Assembly: GCA_029862975.1 (NCBI GenBank) | Contig: JAOTWP010000030.1 | Coordinates: 1-36,306, forward strand | Reading direction: 5' to 3' | Source: Acidobacteriota bacterium | Lineage (GTDB): Bacteria > Acidobacteriota > Thermoanaerobaculia > Multivoradales > JAHEKO01 | Length of the DNA: 36,306 nt | Shown: positions 15,133 to 22,119 of the stretch, piece after piece | Numbering within the stretch: the first letter of the stretch is position 1 | Layout of the letters: every line of letters begins with the position of its first letter | Translations under genes and position numbers: made by a program | The notes under the pieces: model-generated | Database searches by the model: none | What the model was told of the DNA's origin: nothing | Seen by the model: the letters and a program-made list of their open reading frames with translations, nothing else

Positions 15133-17361
15133 GTGAGCGAGAGACCCGCGGATGCCACCATCAAGGGCGACGTCGTCGGGGGCGTCGTCGCCGGCATCCT
15201 CTCCCTTCCCGAGGCCATGGCCTATGGCGCCATCGTCTTCGTCGGGCTGGGTCCGGAGTACGTTTCCTTCGGCGTGATCGCGGGGCTCACCGCCCTCGCT
15301 CTGGCCAACCTCGTCGGAGCGTTCCTCGGCGGGGTGAGCATCATGTCGACCGGCCCCTATGCCATGTCGTCCCTCATGCTGTCGTCCGCGGTCGCCCTTC
15401 TCGTCTCCCAGACGACCACCGGAAGCCCCGAGGAGATCGTGGGCAGGGTGCTGGTGCTCCTCTTCTTCATCGTCTTTCTGGCCGGTGCCTTCCAGGCCGT
15501 GTTCGGCCTCTCGAAGTTCGGCGATCTCGCCAAGTACATCCCCTACCCGGTCGTCGCCGGCCTGGCGAACGCCATCGCCATCCTCATCTTCCTCGGCCAG
15601 ATCCGCCCGCTGGCGGGGCTCGCCAAGGAAACCTCCCTCTTCGACCTGACCGCGGTTCGCGACGGCTTCCAGCCGCTGACGCTGCTCACCGGGGTCGTCA
15701 CCGCCGCCGCCATCATGCTGGGACCGAAGCTGGTCCGCACGATTCCGGGTCCGGCGTTCGGCATCGGCATCGGCACCGGGCTCTACTGGGCCCTCGCCGT
15801 CGCGGGGTACCGCGACTCCCTGGGCCCGCTCATCGGCTCCATCCCGTTCAGCATCCCGAAGCCCGGCTTCGGCCTCGAGTTCGTCTCCCTGCTCGGTGAG
15901 ACGGGCTTCTTCTCGACGGTTGTCGCTCTCGTGCCCCTGGCCCTCGGAGTCGCCGTCGTCAGCTCACTGCGCACCCTGCTGGGCGCGGTGACGATCGACA
16001 ACGTCACCTACGGCCGTTCCAACACCAGCAAGGAGCTCGTCGCCCAGGGCTGCGGCAACATGGTCAACGCCCTCTTCGGCGGAGTCGCCGTCGCCGGATA
16101 CTCCGGCCAGCCCCTGGCGTCCTATCAGAACGGCGGCAGGACCCTGCGCTCGCGATTCGTGGTCGGCGCCTTCGCGCTCTCGGTGCTCCTCTTCCTGGGC
16201 CCCGTGATCGGCGGCATCCCGGTGGTCGTGCTCGCCGGCACCCTGGTCACCCTGGCCTACGCGACCGTCGATCGCTGGAGTCTCGGGCTGGTCGCCAAGC
16301 TGCTGCGCAAAGGCCAGCGCAGCTCCAGCATCGCCCTCGACCTGGTCCTGGTGCTGGTCGTCATGGTGGTGATGGTGCAGGTCGGGGTATTCCAGGGCGT
16401 CGGAGTCGGGATCGTCGCGTCGATCTTCTCCTTCGTCTACAGAATGAGCAAACGGACCATCCGCTCCCGCTACACGGCGCGAGAGGTGCGCTCGATGTTC
16501 GACCGCAGTCGGGCCGAGTTCGCGCTCCTCGACGCCGAAGGCCATCGCATCGAGGTCTTCGAGCTCGAGGGATCGCTCTTCTTCGGCGCCACCGACAGCC
16601 TGGCGGCCATCGTCGAGCAGTCGATCGCGAGCGACGTCGAGTGGGTGATCCTGGATTTCGCCCGGGTGACCGACCTCGACAGCACCGGAGCCAAGCTGCT
16701 GGCCAGACTCGGCGACATCGCGCGGGAAAAGGGCAAGGCGATCGTGTTCAGCTCCGTCGATCCCGCGGCCGGCACCGGTCGCTCGCTGCTGGACTACGGC
16801 CTTGCCGACACCGGCGAGTGCAGGTCGTGGTTCGGCGCGATCGACGAGGCCCTCGGCGAGACCGAGGACCGCCTTCTGGACCGGCTCCTGGGGGAGGATC
16901 GATACGACGTCGAGCTCGACTTAGGGCAGGTGGACGCCCTCGGAGAGATGAGGCCCGACGAGCTCGCGACCTTCGCCGGAACCTGCGCTCGCGTCGAGTA
17001 TGCGGACGGCGAGCCGATCTTCGACCAGGGCGACCCCGGCGAGCACGTCTACTGCATCGTCAAAGCCCGCATCGACCTGTTCCTCCAGGGTCGGCAGACC
17101 AGTCGCGGCGAGGAGGCTCGGGCCACGCTCATTGCCACCTTGTGCCCGGGAACGCTCTGTGGCGAGATGGCGATCCTCGACGGCAAGCCGCGCTCCGCCA
17201 GGGCGGTCGCCAGGGGGAACCTCACCTGCTTCCGCCTCAGCCGGCAGTCCCTCGAACAGCTCGAACAGCAGCACCCGGCCATCAGTCACAAGCTGCTCAC
17301 CGGCATCGGGCAGGAGCTGGCCAAGCGCATCCGCCAGGCCAAGGCCTCGCCTCGAGGCTAG
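15133..17361 (+). CDS. SulP-family anion transporter with STAS and cyclic-nucleotide-binding domains
   Basis: 742 residues. Residues about 15-435 form the multi-helix SulP transport domain (SLPEAMAYGAIVFVGLGPEY, STGPYAMSSLML, VAGYSGQPLASY). A STAS domain follows (about 470-570), with WVILDFARVTDLDSTGAKLL carrying the serine position typical of anti-sigma-antagonist folds. Residues about 605-735 are a cNMP-binding domain whose phosphate-binding cassette is GEMAILDGKPRSARAV. SulP proteins exchange sulfate, bicarbonate or other anions across the inner membrane; the fused tail suggests control by cAMP or cGMP. GTG 15133 follows AAAAGGAG by five bases. The substrate cannot be told from sequence, but a sulfotransferase-like gene follows. 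Confidence 0.92.
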   Translation: MSERPADATIKGDVVGGVVAGILSLPEAMAYGAIVFVGLGPEYVSFGVIAGLTALALANLVGAFLGGVSIMSTGPYAMSSLMLSSAVALLVSQTTTGSPEEIVGRVLVLLFFIVFLAGAFQAVFGLSKFGDLAKYIPYPVVAGLANAIAILIFLGQIRPLAGLAKETSLFDLTAVRDGFQPLTLLTGVVTAAAIMLGPKLVRTIPGPAFGIGIGTGLYWALAVAGYRDSLGPLIGSIPFSIPKPGFGLEFVSLLGETGFFSTVVALVPLALGVAVVSSLRTLLGAVTIDNVTYGRSNTSKELVAQGCGNMVNALFGGVAVAGYSGQPLASYQNGGRTLRSRFVVGAFALSVLLFLGPVIGGIPVVVLAGTLVTLAYATVDRWSLGLVAKLLRKGQRSSSIALDLVLVLVVMVVMVQVGVFQGVGVGIVASIFSFVYRMSKRTIRSRYTAREVRSMFDRSRAEFALLDAEGHRIEVFELEGSLFFGATDSLAAIVEQSIASDVEWVILDFARVTDLDSTGAKLLARLGDIAREKGKAIVFSSVDPAAGTGRSLLDYGLADTGECRSWFGAIDEALGETEDRLLDRLLGEDRYDVELDLGQVDALGEMRPDELATFAGTCARVEYADGEPIFDQGDPGEHVYCIVKARIDLFLQGRQTSRGEEARATLIATLCPGTLCGEMAILDGKPRSARAVARGNLTCFRLSRQSLEQLEQQHPAISHKLLTGIGQELAKRIRQAKASPRG

Positions 17362-17418
17362 AGGCCGCGGGCTGCCGGCACCTCGAGATCCTCGAATCGC
17401 CCACGCCTCTTCGTCTGG

Positions 17419-17424
17419 TAGGGT
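17419..17424 (+). promoter_or_regulatory. Candidate -10 element close to the sulfotransferase start
   Basis: TAGGGT lies nine bases before GTG 17434. If used, the transcript would start within a few bases of the start codon, so the mRNA would be leaderless or nearly so, in keeping with the lack of a ribosome site there. Confidence 0.22.
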
Positions 17425-17433
17425 GCCGCCACC

Positions 17434-18282
17434 GTGCAGAGAGCCGAGCTGCCCCCTTGCTTCGCCGAGATCCGGGACCGGCATTCCGCGATCTACGCGA
17501 TCGTCTCCCCGCCGCGGTGCAGCTCGACGGCATTCGCCAGGGTGTTCTGGGAGCAGCCGACCGTCCGCTTCTACTGTCACGAGCCGTTCGAGACCACCTA
17601 CTACATGGGACGGGACCAGGCGGACGTCGTGGCCAAGATGCAGGCGCCGCTCGACCTCGATCTGCTGAAGTCGACCCGCGGCGACGGCGAAGGGCGGGCG
17701 CTCGTGATCAAGGAGATGCCCTACCAGGTCGGGGCGCGATTCCCCCTCCTCGCCGCCCTGGCCACCAAGCCCCTCGTGTTCCTCATGCGCGATCCACGGC
17801 TCAACATCGCCTCCCGCATGGCGAAGAAGCTCGAGGTCGGCGACAGCCCGCTGTTTCCCGCGATCGAGTCCGGCTGGGAGCTGTGGCGGACGCAGATCGA
17901 ATGGTGCCGCGACGCCGGCATCCCCCACGTCCTGGTCGACTCGACGGACTTCCGCAACCAGCCAGGCGAGGTCTTTCCGCAGGTCTTCGCGCACTTCGGA
18001 CTCGAGTTCTCGCCCGCGATGCTGGAATGGCGGCCCTGCCCCGAGGTCGAGCTCGACAACCTCGGCGGTCGCCACCGTCACCTTTATGGCGAGGTGCTCG
18101 CGAGCGCCGGCATCAAGCCCGACAGCGACCCGATCCCGCCGCTCGAGTCGTTTCCCGAGGAGGACGGCTGGCGCGATCACGTGGCCCGCTGTCTCGACAT
18201 CTACGCGCAGCTGGCCGCTTCCGACCGCCGCGTCGGCCCCGCCGGGCCGGCCCCGCCACGGCCACCTTCCGGCGATGTCTGA
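17434..18282 (+). CDS. Sulfotransferase-family protein
   Basis: 282 residues. The N-terminal AIVSPPRCSSTAFARVFW (22-39) matches the 5'-phosphosulfate loop of PAPS-dependent sulfotransferases, and VFLMRDPRLNIASR around R119 matches the 3'-phosphate-binding strand-helix motif. EIGW-type Trp/Glu residues (ESGWELWRTQIEWC) follow. The acceptor is unknown; many short bacterial members of this fold have no known substrate. No signal peptide, so it should be cytoplasmic. It sits 72 bases after the SulP transporter and overlaps the following membrane-protein gene by eight bases. GTG 17434 has no ribosome site; no better start precedes the phosphosulfate loop. Confidence 0.75.
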   Translation: MQRAELPPCFAEIRDRHSAIYAIVSPPRCSSTAFARVFWEQPTVRFYCHEPFETTYYMGRDQADVVAKMQAPLDLDLLKSTRGDGEGRALVIKEMPYQVGARFPLLAALATKPLVFLMRDPRLNIASRMAKKLEVGDSPLFPAIESGWELWRTQIEWCRDAGIPHVLVDSTDFRNQPGEVFPQVFAHFGLEFSPAMLEWRPCPEVELDNLGGRHRHLYGEVLASAGIKPDSDPIPPLESFPEEDGWRDHVARCLDIYAQLAASDRRVGPAGPAPPRPPSGDV

Positions 18283-18982
18283 GGCGACCCCCGCCACCGC
18301 CGGCGGCGACTCCCGCGCCAGCTTCTGGTCGGGACTCACGCTGGTCCTGGCGCCGCTTCTCTCCGTCTTCGCGATGGCCCATCATCCGTCGACCGGCGGG
18401 TCCGGCACCGCCGAGCGCCTGCGCCAGATGAGCCACGAGGCCGGAGTCTCGGCCGTGGTCCACGGCGCGCTCATCGCCCTTGCGATCGCGACGCTGATCG
18501 GCTTTTTCACCGTCGCGGGCCGGCTCGGCTGGCAGAGCGGCCGGGTGCGCGCCGGCGCGGTCGCGTATTCGATCGGCGTCGTCTGCATGGTGGGCGCGGC
18601 GCTCGTGAGCGGCTTCGTCGTCTCGGGGATGGCCCAGCGCTACGTGGACGCGACGCCTGCCGAGATGGAGGCCGCCCTCCCGGCCTTTCACCTCGCCCAC
18701 GCCGCCAATCAGGCCCTGGCCAAGACAGGCGCCGTGGCGATGTCGGCAGGGATCCTCTTCTGGTCGCTCGTCATGCTGGGCCGCCACGGACTGCTGCGCG
18801 GACTCGGCGCCCTCGGCGTGCCGATCGCGCTCGTGCCCATCGCCGGCCTGGTCGCCGGCTACCTGCGGCTGGACGTGCACGGGATGCTGCTCGTCGTCCT
18901 GGGGCAGTCGCTGTGGACCCTCGGCGTCGGGGTCTGGCTGCTGCGCGGCGGTCACGACGCGAAGCCCGCGACCTCGCCCTGA
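18275..18982 (+). CDS. Six-helix membrane protein of unknown function
   Basis: 235 residues with about six predicted membrane helices: near residues 15-35 (SGLTLVLAPLLSVFAMA), 60-80 (ALIALAIATLIGFFTVAG), 95-118 (AGAVAYSIGVVCMVGAAL), about 152-170, 180-198, and a last one ending in VGVWLLRGG. A conserved-looking HHPSTGG follows the first helix, and a charged outer segment (RYVDATPAEMEAALPAFHLAH) lies in the middle. I do not recognise a family with certainty. It overlaps the sulfotransferase-like gene by eight bases, so the two are co-translated. The 130 bases after it lead to the beta-oxidation operon. Confidence 0.75.
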   Translation: MSEATPATAGGDSRASFWSGLTLVLAPLLSVFAMAHHPSTGGSGTAERLRQMSHEAGVSAVVHGALIALAIATLIGFFTVAGRLGWQSGRVRAGAVAYSIGVVCMVGAALVSGFVVSGMAQRYVDATPAEMEAALPAFHLAHAANQALAKTGAVAMSAGILFWSLVMLGRHGLLRGLGALGVPIALVPIAGLVAGYLRLDVHGMLLVVLGQSLWTLGVGVWLLRGGHDAKPATSP

Positions 18983-19020
18983 GCCGCCGCCCGCGAGGAT
19001 AGCCGCAGTGCGGCAATCCG

Positions 19021-19029
19021 TGCTAGACT
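19021..19029 (+). promoter_or_regulatory. Candidate extended -10 promoter of the beta-oxidation operon
   Basis: TGCTAGACT fits the extended -10 pattern TGnTATAAT with the hexamer TAGACT. It is 84 bases before the first GTG. A -35 is not evident, which extended -10 promoters can do without. Confidence 0.38.
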
Positions 19030-19077
19030 TCATGCCGCGCAGCGGCAAGTCGTCGCGCGCCCGTTTCGGGACCAGCC

Positions 19078-19102
19078 CTACGACAGATCGACTCTACGAC
19101 AG
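19078..19102. repeat. Two direct CTACGACAG repeats before the beta-oxidation operon
   Basis: The 9-mer CTACGACAG occurs at 19078-19086 and 19094-19102, 16 bases apart, ending next to the ribosome site. It lies about 50-70 bases downstream of the candidate promoter, a position where a repressor could act. It may also be chance. Confidence 0.4.
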
Positions 19103-19112
19103 GGGGTGAACC

Positions 19113-20960
19113 GTGGTGGTCAGCGAGGCAAAGGAACCGGCATCCGCCGCGGTGGATGCGGCGGGACGACCAGGGACGAGCCGGCCGGCACCCGGCCCGG
19201 CGGCCGCCGCAGCCAGGGGCGGCGGCTTCCTCGTGACGCCGGTCGCCCCGGAGATCTTCTGCCGCGAGCGCTTCTCGGAAGAGCAGCGGGAGATCGACAA
19301 GATGGTGCGGGCGTTCGCCGTCGAGCGGATCCGGCCGCACCAGGAGGAGCTCGGGTTCCACGACGAGAAGCTCACCCGCACGCTCCTGCGCGAGGTTGGC
19401 GCGCTGGGGCTGACCGGCATCGACGTGCCCGAGAGCTACGGCGGCATGCAGATGGACAAGACGACCTCGGCGCTCGCCGTCGAGGCGCTGACCCTGTGCG
19501 GCGCCGCGTCGTGGATCGTCACCTTTTCCTGCCACACCGGCATCGGCACGCTGCCGCTGGTCTTCTTCGGCAGCGAAGAGCAGAAGGCGAAGTACCTGCA
19601 GAAGCTCGCTACGGGCGAGTGGCTGGCCGCCTATGCGCTGACCGAGGCCGACGCCGGCTCCGACGCGCTGAGCCTGAAAGCCACGGCCACCCTGTCCGCG
19701 GACGGCGAGTCGTGGCTGCTCAACGGCACCAAGATCTACGTCACCAACGGCGGCTGGGCCGATCTCTACACCGTCTTCGCCAAGATCGACGGCCAGGAGC
19801 TCTCCGCCTTCCTCGTCGAGCGCGGCAGCGCGGGGCTGACCGTCGGCGAGGAAGAGAAGAAGATGGGGATCAAGGGCTCCTCCACCGTCAGCCTCTTCCT
19901 CGACGACCTGCGGGTGCCGAAGGACAACCTCCTCGGCCGGCCGGGCGACGGCGGCTCCATCGCTCTGAACGTCCTCAACATCGGGCGGTTCAAGCTCGGC
20001 GCCGCGGACCTCGGGGCCTGCAAGCTGGTGACCGATCTCGTCACCGCCTACGCGCTCGAGCGCCTGCAGTTCGGCCAGCCGATCGCCTTCTTCGAGGCCA
20101 TCCGCAAGAAGCTCGCCAGGATGGTGGTCGAGACCTACGCCCTCGACAGCGTCATCTACCGCACGGTCGGCCTGATGGACGCCAGGATCGCCCAGCTCGA
20201 CGACGCCGACCCCGACTACAACCGCAAGGCGATGGCGGCCCTCGAGGAGTACGCGATCGAGGCGTCGATCTCCAAGATCCTCGGCTCCGAGTCGCTGTTC
20301 CGGATCTCCGACCAGGGCATCCAGGTCTACGGCGGCAACGGCTTCTCCGAGGAGTACCCGCTGGCGGCGGTGTTCCGCGACACGCGCATCGATCGCATCT
20401 TCGAGGGCACCAACGAGATCAACCGCATGGTGATCTACGGCTACTACCTGAAGAAGGCCCTCATGGAGGAGCTGCCGCTGCGCGACGCCGAGAAGGCCTG
20501 GCGGGTGCCCGCTCCCCAGGCCGACGGCTTCCTCGGCTGGGAGCTGGCGGCGCTCGATCGGGCGCGCCGGGTGGCCGTGAAGCTGCTGTTCGAGGCCATC
20601 TCGACCTACGGCCAGGATCTGCGCAACGCCCAGGTGGTGGGTGAGGACCTGGCCGACCTCGTCATCGCCTGGTTCGCCGCTTCCTCGGCGATCCACCGGA
20701 TCCGCCAGCTGGGAGCAGCGGCCGCCACCGACGCCGGCTACCGGGCGCTCGCCCGGCTGACCGTCGCCTGCTGCCTGGAAGAGGTCTGGCGGATCGCCTT
20801 CCGCCTCCGCCCCGTCCTGCTGGCCGGCGGCTTCGCGCCCTCGTTCGTCGAGCAGCTCGACGCCGAGGTCAACGCCCTTCACCTGCCCTTCGATCCGGTG
20901 GCCGAGGTCCATCGCCTGACGGACGACCTCTACCACCACGGGCGTTACCGATTCGACTAG
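19113..20960 (+). CDS. fadE: Acyl-CoA dehydrogenase, very-long-chain/FadE type
   Basis: 615 residues. First step of beta-oxidation: FAD-dependent 2,3-dehydrogenation of acyl-CoA. After a 40-residue Ala/Pro-rich extension come the acyl-CoA dehydrogenase N-terminal helical domain (from about 50), the middle beta domain with AYALTEADAGSD, and the C-terminal helical domain with QVYGGNGFSEEYP and FEGTNEINR, where Glu431 is the expected catalytic base. About 170 more residues follow, as in the VLCAD/ACAD9 group and Bacillus FadE, which points to long-chain substrates. GTG 19113 follows AGGGGGTGA; GTG 19116 is equally possible. The thiolase start is 11 bases after the stop. Confidence 0.93.
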   Translation: MVVSEAKEPASAAVDAAGRPGTSRPAPGPAAAAARGGGFLVTPVAPEIFCRERFSEEQREIDKMVRAFAVERIRPHQEELGFHDEKLTRTLLREVGALGLTGIDVPESYGGMQMDKTTSALAVEALTLCGAASWIVTFSCHTGIGTLPLVFFGSEEQKAKYLQKLATGEWLAAYALTEADAGSDALSLKATATLSADGESWLLNGTKIYVTNGGWADLYTVFAKIDGQELSAFLVERGSAGLTVGEEEKKMGIKGSSTVSLFLDDLRVPKDNLLGRPGDGGSIALNVLNIGRFKLGAADLGACKLVTDLVTAYALERLQFGQPIAFFEAIRKKLARMVVETYALDSVIYRTVGLMDARIAQLDDADPDYNRKAMAALEEYAIEASISKILGSESLFRISDQGIQVYGGNGFSEEYPLAAVFRDTRIDRIFEGTNEINRMVIYGYYLKKALMEELPLRDAEKAWRVPAPQADGFLGWELAALDRARRVAVKLLFEAISTYGQDLRNAQVVGEDLADLVIAWFAASSAIHRIRQLGAAAATDAGYRALARLTVACCLEEVWRIAFRLRPVLLAGGFAPSFVEQLDAEVNALHLPFDPVAEVHRLTDDLYHHGRYRFD

Positions 20961-20971
20961 GAGAGAACAGC

Positions 20972-22117
20972 ATGGCCCACACCCCGGAAGCGCAGACGAG
21001 CGTCATCGTCGACGCGGTTCGCAGCCCCATGGGAGTCAAGAAGGGCAAGCTGGTCGGCATCCGGGCCGACGAGCTCGCCGCCCAGGTAGTCAAGGCGCTC
21101 CTCGACCGGCAGCCGGATCTGCCGCTTTCGGCGATCGACGACGTCGTGCTGGGCTGCGCCTTCCCCGAGAACACGCAGGGCATGCTGATGGCGCGCGGCG
21201 TCGCGCTGCTGGCCGGCATCCCGCTCGGGTCGGGAGGCAAGGTCGTCAACCGCTTCTGCGGCTCGTCGATGGACGCCGTCCACCAGCTGTCCCAGGCGAT
21301 CCTCGCCGGCGACGCCGAGTGCGGCATCGCCGTCGGAGTGGAGGACATGTTCGCCATCCCGATGGGCGGCTTCAACCCGTCGTTCCACCGCAAGCTGAAG
21401 GACATGGACTACTACATCGGCATGGGCGAGACCGCCGAGATCCTCGCCTCGGAGCTCGACATCTCGCGCGGCGAGCAGGAGGAGTTCTCGATCGGCTCGC
21501 ACGAGAAGGCGCTCGCGGCGTGGCGCGAGGGCAGGTTCGACGGCGAGGTGGTGCCCATCCAGAGGAACGGCTCGGCGGCCGACCGCGACGAGGGCCCCCG
21601 CGAGCCCGACCGCGAGAAGATCCGCTCGCTGCCGCCCGCCTTCCTCGCCACCGGCACGGTCACCGCGGCCACCTCGAGCCCGATCTCGATCGGCGCCGCG
21701 GCGCTCATCGTCTGCAGCGACGCGTTTGCCGCCCGCCACGGCCTCGCGGTGCGGGCGCGCCTGGTGTCCCGCGCGGTCGCCGGCGTCGACTGGCGGCGGA
21801 TGGGCATGGGCCCGATCCCGGCCAGCGAGAAGGCGCTCGCGCGCGCCGGTCTGACGGCCGACGAGATCGACTTCATCGAGCTCAACGAGGCGTTCGCCGC
21901 CCAGTCGCTCTTCGTCTTGAAGAAGACCGGCTGGGACCCCGCGAAAGTGAACGTCCACGGCGGTGCGATCGCGCTCGGCCACCCGCTGGGGGCCTCGGGC
22001 GCGCGCATCTTGACGACGCTCGTCAACGTCCTCGAGCAGAAGGGCGCGAAGCGGGGGCTGGCGACCATGTGCATCGGCACCGGGCAGGGGATCGCCACCG
22101 TCATCGAAAGGGGCTGA
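20972..22117 (+). CDS. fadA: Acetyl-CoA C-acyltransferase (3-ketoacyl-CoA thiolase)
   Basis: 381 residues. Cleaves 3-ketoacyl-CoA with CoA to acetyl-CoA and a shortened acyl-CoA. The three catalytic residues are visible: Cys96 in NRFCGSSMDAV, His337 in GHPLGASG and Cys367 in MCIGTGQG; the substrate-loop motif ELNEAFAAQ is also present. Slightly shorter than the usual 390 residues but with no motif missing. Ribosome site GAGAG before the ATG. The stop is followed after two bases by the FadN start, so it is translated with it. Confidence 0.95.
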   Translation: MAHTPEAQTSVIVDAVRSPMGVKKGKLVGIRADELAAQVVKALLDRQPDLPLSAIDDVVLGCAFPENTQGMLMARGVALLAGIPLGSGGKVVNRFCGSSMDAVHQLSQAILAGDAECGIAVGVEDMFAIPMGGFNPSFHRKLKDMDYYIGMGETAEILASELDISRGEQEEFSIGSHEKALAAWREGRFDGEVVPIQRNGSAADRDEGPREPDREKIRSLPPAFLATGTVTAATSSPISIGAAALIVCSDAFAARHGLAVRARLVSRAVAGVDWRRMGMGPIPASEKALARAGLTADEIDFIELNEAFAAQSLFVLKKTGWDPAKVNVHGGAIALGHPLGASGARILTTLVNVLEQKGAKRGLATMCIGTGQGIATVIERG

Positions 22118-22119
22118 TC

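Noticed and set aside
17343-17366. Inverted repeat GGCCTC...GAGGCC around the SulP stop codon, as a terminator
   Set aside because: It overlaps the end of the coding region and has no run of T after it; nested short palindromes of this type are frequent in GC-rich DNA.
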